DNA of 64,000 nucleotides from Amaurobius ferox (taxonomy: Eukaryota > Arthropoda > Arachnida > Araneae > Amaurobiidae): positions 82,196,679 to 82,260,678 of the forward strand of contig OX578137.1 in assembly GCA_951213105.1 (NCBI GenBank). The letters run 5' to 3'. Below are positions 1 to 12,344 of the stretch, piece after piece (position 1 is the stretch's first letter; each line of letters begins with the position of its first letter). Under the pieces are notes generated by a model. The model made no database searches, was not told where the DNA came from, and worked only from the letters and a program-made list of their open reading frames with translations. The translations under genes and the position numbers were made by a program.

Positions 1-44
<44 letters not shown>

Positions 45-49
45 ATATG

Positions 50-113
<64 letters not shown>
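1..113. repeat. (TA)n / (TG)n microsatellite
   Basis: Dinucleotide TA repeat with a short TG-rich interruption near 29-58, cut by the window start. Apparent reading frames through it (alternating Tyr-Ile) are artefacts. Confidence 0.97.
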
Positions 114-117
<4 letters not shown>

Positions 118-265
118 TACACTTGAAACTTGAAATATTTTATAATAACTATTCATCCGATATGTTATTAAAATTCCTATGGAAAATATACTTAAATTTA
201 TTTCTTATCTAAATTATATTGTTGATAAAAATACATTTTCATTTAAAAATTCTTTTCATTTACAG

Positions 266-388
266 GGCGATTTACCTTGCGATCCAGATTTCAGGAAGAT
301 CCACGTGAGCAAACAGGTTGCGTCTCTTTCAAGGAAAATCAATAAGCATTATTCCGTGAAAGAGGGAATTTATTCCTACTTGTTATAA
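266..388 (+). other. Candidate coding exon, unknown gene
   Basis: A patch of higher GC follows a pyrimidine-rich stretch ending TTTACAG at 265, a plausible splice acceptor. The frame stays open for 40 codons (beginning GDLPCDPDFRK) to a TAA at 386-388, so it could be a terminal exon. Alternatively CAC|GTGAGC at 304/305 would be a donor, giving a 39-nt exon. No AATAAA is close downstream. I do not recognise the peptide, and a chance frame is possible. Confidence 0.25.
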
Positions 389-626
389 TGCAAAATATTT
401 GATACTCAACGGTGCTTAAAATTCTTTTAGAGAGTTGCCGTGTTTAGCGAGGAGGGATTACACAAAAGAAGATATTAACATTTTAGTGATATTAAAATCC
501 CTTTTACTATGGTTGAAGTAAATATTGCTAAATATGTCGCAGATATTTAAAGATTTTGCGCAAGCAATAGAGAATGAAAAATATGATCTCAATGATTACA
601 AAAGAAGCCTATTGAGTATATTATTG

Positions 627-1240
627 ATTTTGTGGGATGTGTGATATGCATCTATTCAAAGATAAAAGTTTTGTTTACATAATACAGGATCCCTAGGAAT
701 GCCCTTAAGCAACACGATGACTTTCTAGGAAGTTGTGCATTAGTATACACGTTATATCTATCTATGGTAATATGATTGCAGTGCCCCTAGCGGAGAATTC
801 AAAAAATTTGAATAACGAATTCGGCAACAAACCAGACAGAAGAAGAAATGCAATTGAAAAGTTGCTAAGCGTTTGCCAAATTATTGGGAATCTATAATGA
901 ATTTGTTACAGAGCGCTTTTATTTGTGAGAACATGGTAATTAGTGAATGGTTTTCAGGAATGATGCAATGAATTTTGTGGGTGGTGTGATGTGCATCTAT
1001 TCAAAGGGGGAGGTTTTGTTCATATAATACATGGTCCCTAGCTCGTGGCCTTTAAGCAACACAATACCTTTCTAAGATATTGTGCATTATTGTACACGTT
1101 AGATCTGCCTATGGTTATATGATTGCTGTGTGCCTTGAAAGATAATTTTAAAAGTCTGTATAAGAAAATTGACAATAAAGCCATGTAGAAGAAAAAAATA
1201 CAACTAAAAAGTTATAAAACGTTTGTCAATTTATTAGTTT
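627..1240. repeat. Imperfect ~345 bp tandem duplication
   Basis: The segment from about 627 recurs from about 970 with an offset near 345. Matching blocks include GCATCTATTCAAAG, TTAAGCAACAC, TGTGCATTA and ATATGATTGC, followed by a diverged block rich in AGAAGAA. The copies have many substitutions and small indels, so the duplication is old. No terminal repeats or coding frame are apparent. Confidence 0.75.
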
Positions 1241-1249
1241 GTCAAGTTA

Positions 1250-1480
1250 ATGGTATTGTATTTTTTCGCCAGCAGTTCTTTATATATAAAACCTTTTTCC
1301 TCCGTCTGTGTGGAACCCTTGTAGATAAATTTGGCAACATTGTCAACTAATATAGCGAAACATTGCAAACCTAGAGATATACTTCTATACTGATCAAATA
1401 TTGTCAAAATCACTTTAAAATAACGAAAATGACGCCAAATGCATGAGTTGAATATTAAAATATTTTACTATAGACCAATC
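1250..1480 (-). repeat. Family A fragment (internal part)
   Basis: Carries the CCGTCTGTGTGGAACC / GGCAACATTGTCAACTAATATAG / TGACGCCAAATG pattern and the block ATTAAAATATTTTACTATA also seen in the long family A copies at 36.8-38.3 and 55.3-58.3 kb. Neither terminus is present. Confidence 0.55.
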
Positions 1481-2030
1481 CCACGTAGAAGTTTCATTTT
1501 TGCCCCAAAATAAATATTCAAATTTTTGGGTATCTTCAGATGATTTTAAATTTTCAGATATCCATGTGTATCAATAAAAAACTTTAGATTTCATATAACG
1601 GTATCGAAGAATAAAAAAAGAAATATACTACAAATATAACTAATATCATAAGAAATTGAAACTGTTATATAAGTTACAGAAGCATGTTACGTCAGTAACA
1701 AAATATATTGTGTTTTTGAAATCATGGTTGATAAATAAAACAAAAATTAATTTGCATTTAGTCTATTAGTTATTTAGTATTGTTCATTAGCAAAAAATAC
1801 TATCCAAGTATTAACATTTTGATAGTATTTAATTTTTTACTGAGTCAACAATTACATCTAGTCCAATTGCGTTACGTCAGTTACACAATTTTAAAATGAA
1901 ATTATAGGGGTATATTCATAGAAAGAATTTTTTGAAAGGTTCTATATTGTCATATCATGATGAATAAAGATGACAAACGCATCTAAAACGCAATTTAGAA
2001 TTTTGAACTATAACTTAAAATTTCTAATGA
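1481..2030. other. No recognisable feature
   Basis: AT-rich sequence with frequent stops in all frames. No repeat shared with the rest of the window was recognised. Confidence 0.5.
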
Positions 2031-2034
2031 TCAT

Positions 2035-2112
2035 CAGGTTCCAGATTAGCTCCTCCCGTCCGGAGAGTAAATCTCCAAGAAGGCCTGCCCCGACATGATA
2101 AATAAATAATAA
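2035..2112 (+). other. Candidate 3'-terminal exon with poly(A) signal
   Basis: A short GC-rich island in AT-rich surroundings. TGATCATCAG (ending 2037) is a possible acceptor. The frame then reads FQISSSRPESKSPRRPAPT and stops at TGA, followed at once by overlapping AATAAA signals (TAAATAAATAATAAAG). A basic Ser/Pro/Arg tail plus poly(A) signal resembles the end of a host gene. The upstream gene is not visible and the pyrimidine tract is weak. Confidence 0.3.
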
Positions 2113-2192
2113 AGAAATGCAAACCATTTCTTTCTTCCAGCAGCGTCTGTCCGTAAATTAAATTAATTAAGTCAACTCAAAGATTTTATTAA

Positions 2193-2392
2193 TTAGACAG
2201 GGGTTGGTACCAAAGCAATTTTATTTAGATGCGAATTTATCAAATCATATTCAGACATAACTTTAAACCCCACTGGACCACAATACAGATAAATATATTT
2301 CATCTCGTCAATTGCTATACATTTCACTTTCTCCCAATTCAAGATGTTAAACACAACAGTATAAAAAATGTGTATGGTCATAATCTAGCTTG
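2193..2392 (-). other. Candidate terminal coding exon, unknown
   Basis: On the minus strand a frame of about 62 codons is open from a possible acceptor (CAAGCTAG, just right of 2384) to TAA at 2193. Composition is protein-like (NWEKVKCIAIDEMKY, YCGPVGFKVMSEYD, ending ALVPTPV) rather than low complexity. I do not recognise a family. It could be the last exon of a small secreted-type protein or a chance frame. Confidence 0.25.
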
Positions 2393-2639
2393 AGCAGAGC
2401 ACTCGCACATAATAACTTAAGCAATTATATTTTCACTTATACAATGGAAATGATTTAAGTTATTCAATTTCAACATTAAATCAAATCAATGGATTTATAT
2501 TAATTTTAATTTTTCCAAGAACACATACAGTTATTTACATTCCTAGTCCCGGTCCTTCAACTATGTAGAACAAAACATGGAGACCCTACCTTGTAATATA
2601 ATAATTCAGGTAAAATGATAGGTAAAGTTAGGACGGATA

Positions 2640-3700
2640 AGTAAATTAACAAATACATCAATGTCGATGAAAAGCTTTCACCTTCAAGACAACGCCGGGC
2701 ACATTAATGGATACATAGACCATTATATTCGATAATCATGTCCTGGAATTGGTTCTCGAACTTCCTGAGAAGGCAAAAAATACGGAGAGATCCGGAATGA
2801 GTCTCGAATCGAAATCTATGTAAAAGAAGCAAAATCGACACGACGAGAGGTAGCTGGACAAGACGTGGTACTTGACTAAAGCCTTTTCTCCAGAAGCTAA
2901 TTCTACACTTTTCAGTAAATAACACAACTCTATGCTGCCCAATACGGCGTTATTTAGGAATACATCATCAGAACATAATCACAGACAGCACGAGTCATAA
3001 ATTCGCCATTATCACTTCTGGTGAAATAATACAAGGCTATAGTATAATATCATTAAGAGATATCACATCAACTGAGCTCTTAGATTGCTTCGTGAGCTTG
3101 TACAAAACATTTAGCCGAGGGAGATATGGCAACCGCTTCGTAAGATGAACGACATCCACTTTAACCCCACGTCCGAGGTTTCATTAACTAGATCTGTTGC
3201 CATTCTCAACGAGAACAGGGTCCACTCCTATTTATATGTTTTACTAGAATATGCGCAAAAGCTACCACCAGGTCACATGGCATTTGAAATTCGAAGTTTT
3301 ATACGTTTGAATAAGATTGAACCGTTCCCGCTAACAGTGAAAGGCCAGGACATCTGTCACTAAGTCTCACTTCCGATACCAAATCTAGACAAACAGGAAT
3401 TAATAGCAAACAAAACCTTTACTTGACGGTATAAAATTCGAAATAAATACGATTTGCGTAATATGATTAGATATGGAATTCTCAAAGCCTAAAATATTTA
3501 TCTTAATACCAGATTGCTCACAGCCGAACAAATTACCTTTCTATTATGAGATAGAAAACATAATTTAACACAGAGTAAACACAATTATGAATAATTAGCG
3601 GAAGAAAATCTAAATAGGATTTCTTGGATTTTTACACAGAATTAACGACAATGTCATGGGGGGGGAAATCTCGCCGTGACAATAGGATAGCTATAGATAA
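2640..3700. pseudogene. Degenerate coding-like tract, unidentified
   Basis: Base composition is less AT-rich than the flanks, and both strands contain interrupted protein-like stretches: about 72 codons on plus from 3145 (segments such as LLEYAQKLPPGHMAFEI) and about 70 codons on minus between 2704 and 2942. Stops and frame changes break every reading. It may be a decayed retroelement or captured gene. I cannot assign a family. Confidence 0.25.
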
Positions 3701-3819
3701 TAAGTACTCTAAAGTATAAAGTTTTACTTTGTCATTTTAAGCAATTTTTTCCTGGTATAAATAAGCCATAAATTTTAGATTGATTGTTATGTCAGTTGCA
3801 GTGCAACATACCTTTATGG

Positions 3820-4080
3820 ACTATATTTCTTATTGCGGATGCTATCATATCAATAATATCAACATTGACAGTTGAAAATTTAGAGTTAAGCGCAATAAGT
3901 TAATCAGGTACTTCAAGATAGATTTACATGTTATCATCCTCAAAAGTACCAAATGCACAATTCAATGTTAAAAACATTGTGCCGTGGGCATTGTACTTCA
4001 ATTTTGTACTCTAAAAATAATATATTAATTGATTTGTATAGTGAAAGTCGCGTTCTGCACACATCAGAAAATTAATGAAT
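3820..4080 (-). repeat. Family A fragment (5' end region)
   Basis: Matches the 5'-proximal part of the long family A copy ending near 58317: ordered blocks GCTATCA..AATA..TT, TAGTTAAG-like, TGTTATCATCC, ACATTGTGCCGTGG and the degraded terminus CACACATCAGA. The sequence reads on the minus strand. Confidence 0.55.
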
Positions 4081-4084
4081 ATCT

Positions 4085-5230
4085 TCCTTAAGTATAAAAT
4101 GAACTTTTGCGTTATTCAAAAATGAAAATTTTCAGGATTTTTAGTTGTAAAATTTTCATTATATTTCTAAAGTAGATAAGATTGTTTCGTAATTGATTTC
4201 TTCCTTTAAAACGAGAAGAAGAAAAACGTTGAATGTATGAAACTTATTTCATAAATTAATATATAATACTATAATGCGTTACACGCATTTGTTTTACATC
4301 ATATTAAGTGGCTAAATATTTTTAATAAATAAAGTTTTTGTAATTCTGCTGTATTAGGCTCCTTACATTTATTCAAATAACTTATTCAAGCATTATTCAA
4401 ATAACATTACATTTATTCAAATAACTTCAGCTGCATAATTGCAAACAATGAAGTTACTTGCGATAAGATTCTGATTTTCACATATTACGAGATATTAGAA
4501 CTATGTCGATTATATATCGATCTCGCAGTCTAAATATTCATCTAATTATATTGGCTTAAATCATTTTCCAAAATAATAAGCTTAAGATTGTCCGTATTAC
4601 TGATTTCCCTTGGCTGTACGTGCATTACTAACAGTCAGCAAATATATACCTTCATCTCTATGAACAAATGCTCTTTGCGATTTTAATGTCATTTCTATAT
4701 CTGAGTTATAAGTAACTTTGATTAGTAATTTCAAACAAAATTGTAAATTTTATAAAAACAGTGCGATTTGTTTAAGCTCAATCAATGAACAAGGTTTAAT
4801 AAATTTCATATAAAGTAAATCTGCATAACTAAAGTGATTGGAGATTAATAAAACTCAAAATTTCATGATTATATGTAAGTACATTTTCTTGTATACACTC
4901 TATATTGAAATAAGGAGCAGAGTAGAATTTCTAATATGATTTATTCTCCTGACATTGTAACAACTTCAAAACTTTGTCAAGTAGCGCAAGTTTCATGATC
5001 AATATTCCCCAAAGGCGAAAAGTTGCAACATGCATCAAACGCATCAACAGCTTCAGACTTTAGCCACTACACAATTTATCTTCCACATGCGATGATTTCG
5101 ATATTTAGTTAACAGGATTTAAGATGACAGTAAAATGCCTAGTTACCACTTAGTGGAAAATACATAGGAATTCAGGCATCTAAGTACCACAACCAGTACT
5201 TAATTTCTTCATTTTCTTGCAGCTAAAACA
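4085..5230. other. No recognisable feature
   Basis: AT-rich, stop-dense sequence. A short local duplication (ATTTATTCAAATAACTT and near copies around 4367-4430) is the only structure noticed. Confidence 0.5.
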
Positions 5231-5238
5231 ATTTAACA

Positions 5239-7134
<1,896 letters not shown>

Positions 7135-7218
<84 letters not shown>
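7135..7218. repeat. (TA)n microsatellite
   Basis: TA repeat with one TTTA interruption, adjoining the 5' truncation point of the Penelope-like copy. Confidence 0.97.
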
Positions 7219-7219
<1 letters not shown>

Positions 7220-7479
7220 TGATATTCTTCATGGTATACAATATAAACATGTATAACCTGTTACAAATGAATCCATAGGTGTTACATTTGAATATAACAG
7301 TGGTATCTTTCACGGCTTTTAAAAATGCATATCATATTATATATAAATACAAATGTGTTGTACTCCTCCTCTTGGCATGTCAAACTATACATCATGTTTT
7401 GAATCAACATATTGTTAAAAAAATTTTTATAGATCGGTCACATAGATTTCATCTATATAACATGTAACCTATTTAAAAT
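7219..7479. other. No recognisable feature
   Basis: AT-rich. Contains 7255-7277, a direct copy of 5287-5309. A 62-codon plus frame (7279-7467) has no recognisable motif. Confidence 0.5.
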
Positions 7480-8399
7480 TCTGATGTGGGCAGCATATGG
7501 CTCTCCTTATATAATGGAATGGAGTTACTACATTTACAGTTGACAATATGCTATTTTTATAGTAAATATTTATATCCTTTCCAACATATTGAATTTTCGT
7601 CAACTAATCGTCATTTTCATTGATTTAGCGTCATTTGTATCCATTTGGCGAGTGTTTCGTTAATTTAGCAACATTTAAAAAGTCGCCAAGTTGGCGACAT
7701 CTCACCAAATTCATCTCCAAAATCTCGCCAAGCGTTATGGAGGGAGAAATAAATTATTCTTACAGCAGATAAATGACTATTGGCGTTCAAATAAAAAAAA
7801 TATATTACTCAAAGTTTCTTCTTTCATAAATGGAACGAGCTAAATCCACGAGAATGATGCCACCAGATTTATCGGATGGTATTACATATGAAAAGTGAAC
7901 ATGTTTCCAACAGTTAACACTTTTTTTTATTTATGAGATTTTTTGATAAATTTATTTGAAAAATGCGCTACATCTCGAGAACGGTTCATGCTAGCGCTCT
8001 AAAGTTTATGTCAATCGTTTTCTAAGGAAACATTACATAACATAAAAATGCCTATTTGAGTTACTTTATGAAAAGTTTTGATTTTTTGATGATTTTTTTA
8101 AAATATCATTCGAAAATTTTAGGAGGTTCTGAGTATTCGATTATGTTTAAAATCAATATGCTTCCAGTATTTACGGATTGTAATTTTTGTACCAAATTTC
8201 ATTCAAATCGCTCCATTCATCCTTGAAATATCGTCTCCAGAGACTCACTGGCGCACATACACACACACAGACATCCCCTCAAAAATGTTCGATTCTTGAT
8301 CAACGATGATTGAAACGTGCTCTCCCGTCTAAAACTCGAATTCTCGACCCCGTCACAATACTTTTCTTATTCATTATACTCTGTATGTAAGGAAAGTAA
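7480..8399 (+). mobile_element. Family A dispersed element (short form), complete
   Basis: Starts TCTGATGTGGGCAGCA and ends with a 3' hairpin and AAGGAAAGTAA. Internal landmarks in order: sequence rich in GGCGA/CGCCAA, CGAGAACGGTTCATGCTAGC, ACCAAATTTCATTCAAATCG, a short (CA)n, and GTGCTCTCCCGTC..AAACTCGAATTC. There is no coding capacity. Five other copies in the window share this order. Confidence 0.85.
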
Positions 8400-8962
8400 C
8401 AAAGATCCTACAACTATAAAATGTAAGTTACCATATTAAGGTACACAGATACATATATCCGAAATTTTGGAATTCGTCTGACAACAGAGAAGGATGTTCT
8501 TGAACTTTATAGTATCTGCCGATATGGTCATATGCTATATGAGAAAATCGTTAAAATGAGTGTCGCTTAAAATAGAGACGGTAGTAAAGTATTTTTGTTC
8601 CAGTGTATCATTGAGATACATGCGCCCGTTTGTGTTGCTATATTCTACCGTTATATATATTTGTATAGTTGAATTTGGAACGTTTGTTGAATTTACCGCT
8701 TCGCAAATGTACACCGAAAAGCAATTCTGCAGGCTAAAGTATACTGCGTTACATATCGTTTGATAATGGAAATAAAGATGTAAAAAGTGGCGATTTGATG
8801 ATGTGGATAACGAAATTAAAAATAACTGAAGTGAATACAAATGTGAATGAAATACTCAAAGATGAACCACATGGCAACATTTTATTAGATTGCAAGCGGT
8901 TACAAACTGATAAATTTACAAATTGATAATTTGTTTTAAAAAACGATAAAGTAAATAAACAA
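8400..8962. other. Unidentified, coding-like minus frame 8535-8840
   Basis: A minus-strand frame of 101 codons contains protein-like segments (NSTIQIYITVEYSNTNGRMY, LNDTLEQKYFTT) but no known motif, promoter or neighbour to support a gene. It overlaps a shorter plus frame. It may be a decayed exon or chance. Confidence 0.2.
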
Positions 8963-9910
8963 GAAAGATCAATCATGCATAAACTATTGATTATATAATA
9001 CTTTCAAACTGAAATTCAATTTTATTTAAGCATCTCTAAAATTCGATACATTCAGCGCTGAAATACGTTACATTATCCCAGTGCTACGGTAATTTATTAT
9101 GTTTGAAAACTTAAAACTTCATATAAAAAAGAATTAACTTTTAAATTTCATTCATATCACTTTTATTCCAGACATTTATTCCAGAGCTAAAAATGCCGCA
9201 TTAAAAAATTCAGCAATTCTTATACAACTCATCTTAAAATTACTTGTTTACATTCTGCATCCATTAAAATTAGGCTTCGTTGTTGATATAATCAAAGTTT
9301 GATTATAATTTAATCTCAAAAATGTTGTAATTGCGTTGGCGCAGAATACAGATGCACAGAAAATACGCAGAAATAAAGTGGATATTTAGGATGGATGCAA
9401 CAAAAAATATAAATTTAACAGAGCTTACAGAGCTTTAAAAATCATGATTTTTGCACTAGGAGATAAAGATGGAAGCCATATTTTATTTTGAAGTGGGTCA
9501 CATGATCTCTTCATATATTATGAGTGTATTTTAATTTTAATTTAAGAAAACTATCAAACTATGTTTCGGAATTTTTTTTAATATATTTAAGGAATAATTT
9601 ATATATTTCCTAAAATTTTCGAAGAAATTGGAGAATTTTAACTTTGAGTAAAATATGATTGAAAAATTAGGTCTCATAGGGTTTAATGATTGCAATTTTT
9701 CAATTCGGATTCAATCCAATACTAATTGGGTGACGTTATTCATTTACATTCCCATATGTCCTGCAGACCGTCTCAACAACATACTAAAAATTTATTTTGA
9801 TTAAGTCATTTTTACGGCAATTATCGTGCGGAAAGACATACAGGCATGCAGACAGACAGACAGAATGACAAAATCATAAACACTTTTCAACTATGTTGGA
9901 AAGCGTTAAA
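8963..9910 (-). repeat. Family C dispersed repeat, full-length copy
   Basis: Reverse-complement of the copies at 41535-42525 and 51773-52742. It ends (element start) with AAGTGTTTATGATTTTGTC and a CAGA/GTCT microsatellite, and begins (element end) at AAGAAAGATCAATCATGCAT. About 950 bp, non-coding, no clear terminal inverted repeats. Confidence 0.75.
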
Positions 9911-10134
9911 AGGTGATTAAAAGTGGGGAAAATGGTTTCAGGATTTATTGCTGATTAGGTTAAAACTTTTATATGGAACATGCATAAATTGGTTCTAAAA
10001 CACAGTTGTGTGATTAAGATGTAGTTTCTAAATCAGACATGGACATTTAGAGTATATCATATATAATTGCGACATCTATTTTATTATTTGTAATATTTAC
10101 ATGAATAACCAAGTGTTTTTCAATAAAATAAAAC

Positions 10135-11490
10135 AAAAACTGAGATCAGCAGAACATTGCTCAATTTTCATACTTTCCAATTTAATCCAGATATTTTATT
10201 TCCCTGAACCTATTGTATATATTTGTAAATAACATATCTGATTTTCGTTTAGAATGATGTTAGCAAGTGTAGTTTTCAGAAACAAATGTTTCCATAATAA
10301 ATAATTTGATTTCTTTCTTGGATTACTGTAGGGCATTCATGTTTTAACCCTGTTGTTTATCTCCTATTCCGATATACTTAATTTATTTGTCTTGTATGCT
10401 CACATTTATGTTTTATTTACAAACTTGGGTTTCTCATTAAATTTATTTTTTTCTCTTGCATGAGAGAGAGGAGATAACTCAGTACTAAATGCAAGAGGAT
10501 CGCACTGGGAGATACCCAGTTCGATCCAAAAGGCTGTCTAAAATGATCTCCGTACCTACGATAATTTTTACACGCCACGACACATCCGCAGGTCCGAAAT
10601 TCCTTGAGACAGGTGCGGGTTCTGGGTCAAAAATGAAACTACCTTCTAACTGCCATTCTCATTGATTTCTGGATAAATTATTTGTTTAAATATATATATT
10701 GTTGCGCACCTGTGGTATAAAGTTCCCGCAATATTTGATGACAGTGAAATATATCACTGTTCGGTCATTTCTGTAGGCGAATAAACGTATTGTTAAGTAC
10801 CTGACTTTAAAAAATATGTACAAGATTATTTTAACTTACAGTTTCGCAAAACTGTTATTTCTGGTCTTTGAACAACAGCTGATGCACCATCTGATATTTA
10901 CAAAACAGACAGTTTTTAATTCATAAAATGATTTAAAATGCATGTTTAAGAATTTAACATTAAATATGCAAATCCAGGAATGAATTTGAGCATTTCTTAG
11001 TTAACGTTAAGATTCAAACCTGCAGAATATATTATTGTTACAAAGTGTATTAAATCAACCGTGTTGTACCACCTCCAATATTCCCAACAGAACTGAAGAT
11101 GGGAACATTTATCACTTCAACAGTTACATACTGGGGCAAAGTAATTTATCTTCAACATTTTTGGCACCTGATACAGTTGACAGAACTTGTGCTGACAATG
11201 ATAGTTCCACTTCAAACTACATGGAAAAATTGTATTTGGCACAGAGGGACTATATGTTTAGCAAGTGATGTTCGAAATATCTTAAATTTCATAGAATAGA
11301 ATCTGTGGTATTAAAATAATACATAAAAATATAAATAAAAATGTCAATAGTTAGTTGCGTTAGGAAATATATTAATTCCCTATAGTATCACAAGTAATAT
11401 TTTTGTTTAGGTATTTTAATTAATTTGATGTGTTAAATACATTTAACTATTTTTATTCGGAGCAACTTATTTTAAATTTAATTATTTTTT
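10135..11490 (+). repeat. Family E dispersed repeat, copy 1
   Basis: About 1.35 kb recurs as 58365-59745 in the same orientation, with matching order: CAATTTAATCCAGATATTTT, TAACATATCTGATTTTCG, a tRNA-like block at 10470-10545, GACAGTGAAATATATCAC, CAACCGTGTT, ACTTCAACAGTTACATACTG. A short frame (11035-11268) is less well preserved in the second copy. The copies differ by many substitutions, so this is an old interspersed family rather than a recent duplication. Confidence 0.75.
10468..10545 (+). repeat. tRNA-like (Pol III A/B box) segment in family E
   Basis: GAGATAACTCAGTACTAAAT resembles a tRNA D-arm/A-box and CCAGTTCGATCC a T-arm/B-box, about 45 nt apart as in tRNAs. The parallel segment in copy 2 is at 58703-58780. 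No intact acceptor stem, so this is a SINE-type head or decayed tRNA rather than a functional tRNA gene. Confidence 0.45.
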
Positions 11491-11543
11491 TATATTTATC
11501 GAATATATTTAGGAAATATCGAATATATTTAGGAATTTATACA

Positions 11544-11566
11544 TTATATATATATATATATATATC
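11544..11566. repeat. (TA)n microsatellite
   Basis: Short TA tract at the left edge of a Penelope pseudo-LTR fragment. Confidence 0.9.
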
Positions 11567-11772
11567 ATACCAGAAAAGTATAAAAATAAAGAAAGCAATA
11601 TATCAAAGAATGGCCGGGGGCGTTGCGACCCCCACTCCCCTGTTAAGCCAGCTTTGCGTCTAGACAACACTCCCGGTAGCCGATATATTGCACAAAGATG
11701 AATACCGAAGTATTAAAATTTTAAAAGGATTCTAAAAAGGATTGGAATTTTGTAACTTTCATTTATACATAT
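11567..11772 (+). mobile_element. Naiad pseudo-LTR fragment
   Basis: About 200 bp between (TA)n tracts. It contains the conserved core (11611-11688) followed by GATGAATACCGAAGTATTAAAA, closely parallel to the sequence upstream of the GIY-YIG gene at 61872-61980. That parallel ties this small piece to the 5' region (pseudo-LTR) of the Penelope-like family. Confidence 0.65.
11611..11688 (+). other. Conserved structured core of Naiad pseudo-LTR (copy 1)
   Basis: Hairpin GGGGG-CGTTGCGA-CCCCC, then hairpin AAGC-CA-GCTT, then the conserved strand ACACTCCCGGTAGCCGAT. Confidence 0.6.
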
Positions 11773-11778
11773 TTATAT

Positions 11779-11856
<78 letters not shown>

Positions 11857-11858
11857 AT

Positions 11859-11928
<70 letters not shown>

Positions 11929-11941
11929 GTATATATATATG

Positions 11942-12011
<70 letters not shown>
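11773..12011. repeat. (TA)n with GTATG variants
   Basis: Long TA tract interspersed with TATGTATG units, about 240 bp. Confidence 0.97.
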
Positions 12012-12014
<3 letters not shown>

Positions 12015-12173
12015 GTAAATACATCATCAAATAGAAAAAAGGGGGGAGGCACAAAGGAAAGGGGGAAAAAGAAAGGAGAGTGTTTACAGGAACGACAGAA
12101 AAAAGGCCGGGGGGGATAGTGACCCCCGTTCCTGTTTTTTTTTTTGTATATCTTATTTTTAGATATTTTTCTA

Positions 12174-12175
<2 letters not shown>
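12012..12175 (+). mobile_element. Naiad pseudo-LTR fragment, truncated
   Basis: Lies between two (TA)n tracts. It has purine-rich GGGGGGAGGC/GGGGGAAAAAG sequence, then the first half of the conserved core (12104-12134), which ends in a T-run at 12137. The second hairpin and the ACACTCCCGG strand are missing. Confidence 0.55.
12104..12134 (+). other. Conserved core of pseudo-LTR (copy 2, partial)
   Basis: Hairpin CGGGGG-GGATAGTGA-CCCCCG followed by TTCCTG. The remainder is lost. Confidence 0.5.
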
Positions 12176-12207
<32 letters not shown>

Positions 12208-12221
12208 ATATATATATATAC
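12176..12221. repeat. (TA)n microsatellite
   Basis: TA tract with one TTTA interruption. Confidence 0.95.
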
Positions 12222-12342
12222 TCATGACAAAATACGATTTATCATATAAATGGAACAACCATATAGTATAATTTGAGTTATATCACTAAATTCCTAAATG
12301 TTACCCTGAAACATTACATTTAGAACTATTGGGGATATATAC
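12222..12342 (+). repeat. ~120 bp repeat paired with 25014-25132
   Basis: Sequence from CATGACAAAATACGATTTATC through ACATTTAGAACTATTGGGGA matches 25014-25132 with few changes. In both places it abuts (TA)n and Penelope pseudo-LTR pieces, so it may be part of that family or a preferred flank. Confidence 0.65.
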
Positions 12343-12344
12343 AC

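Noticed and set aside
11611..11688. Hammerhead ribozyme in the pseudo-LTR
   Set aside because: No CTGATGA or GAAA core at the right spacing was found in any of the nine copies; the shared structure is different.
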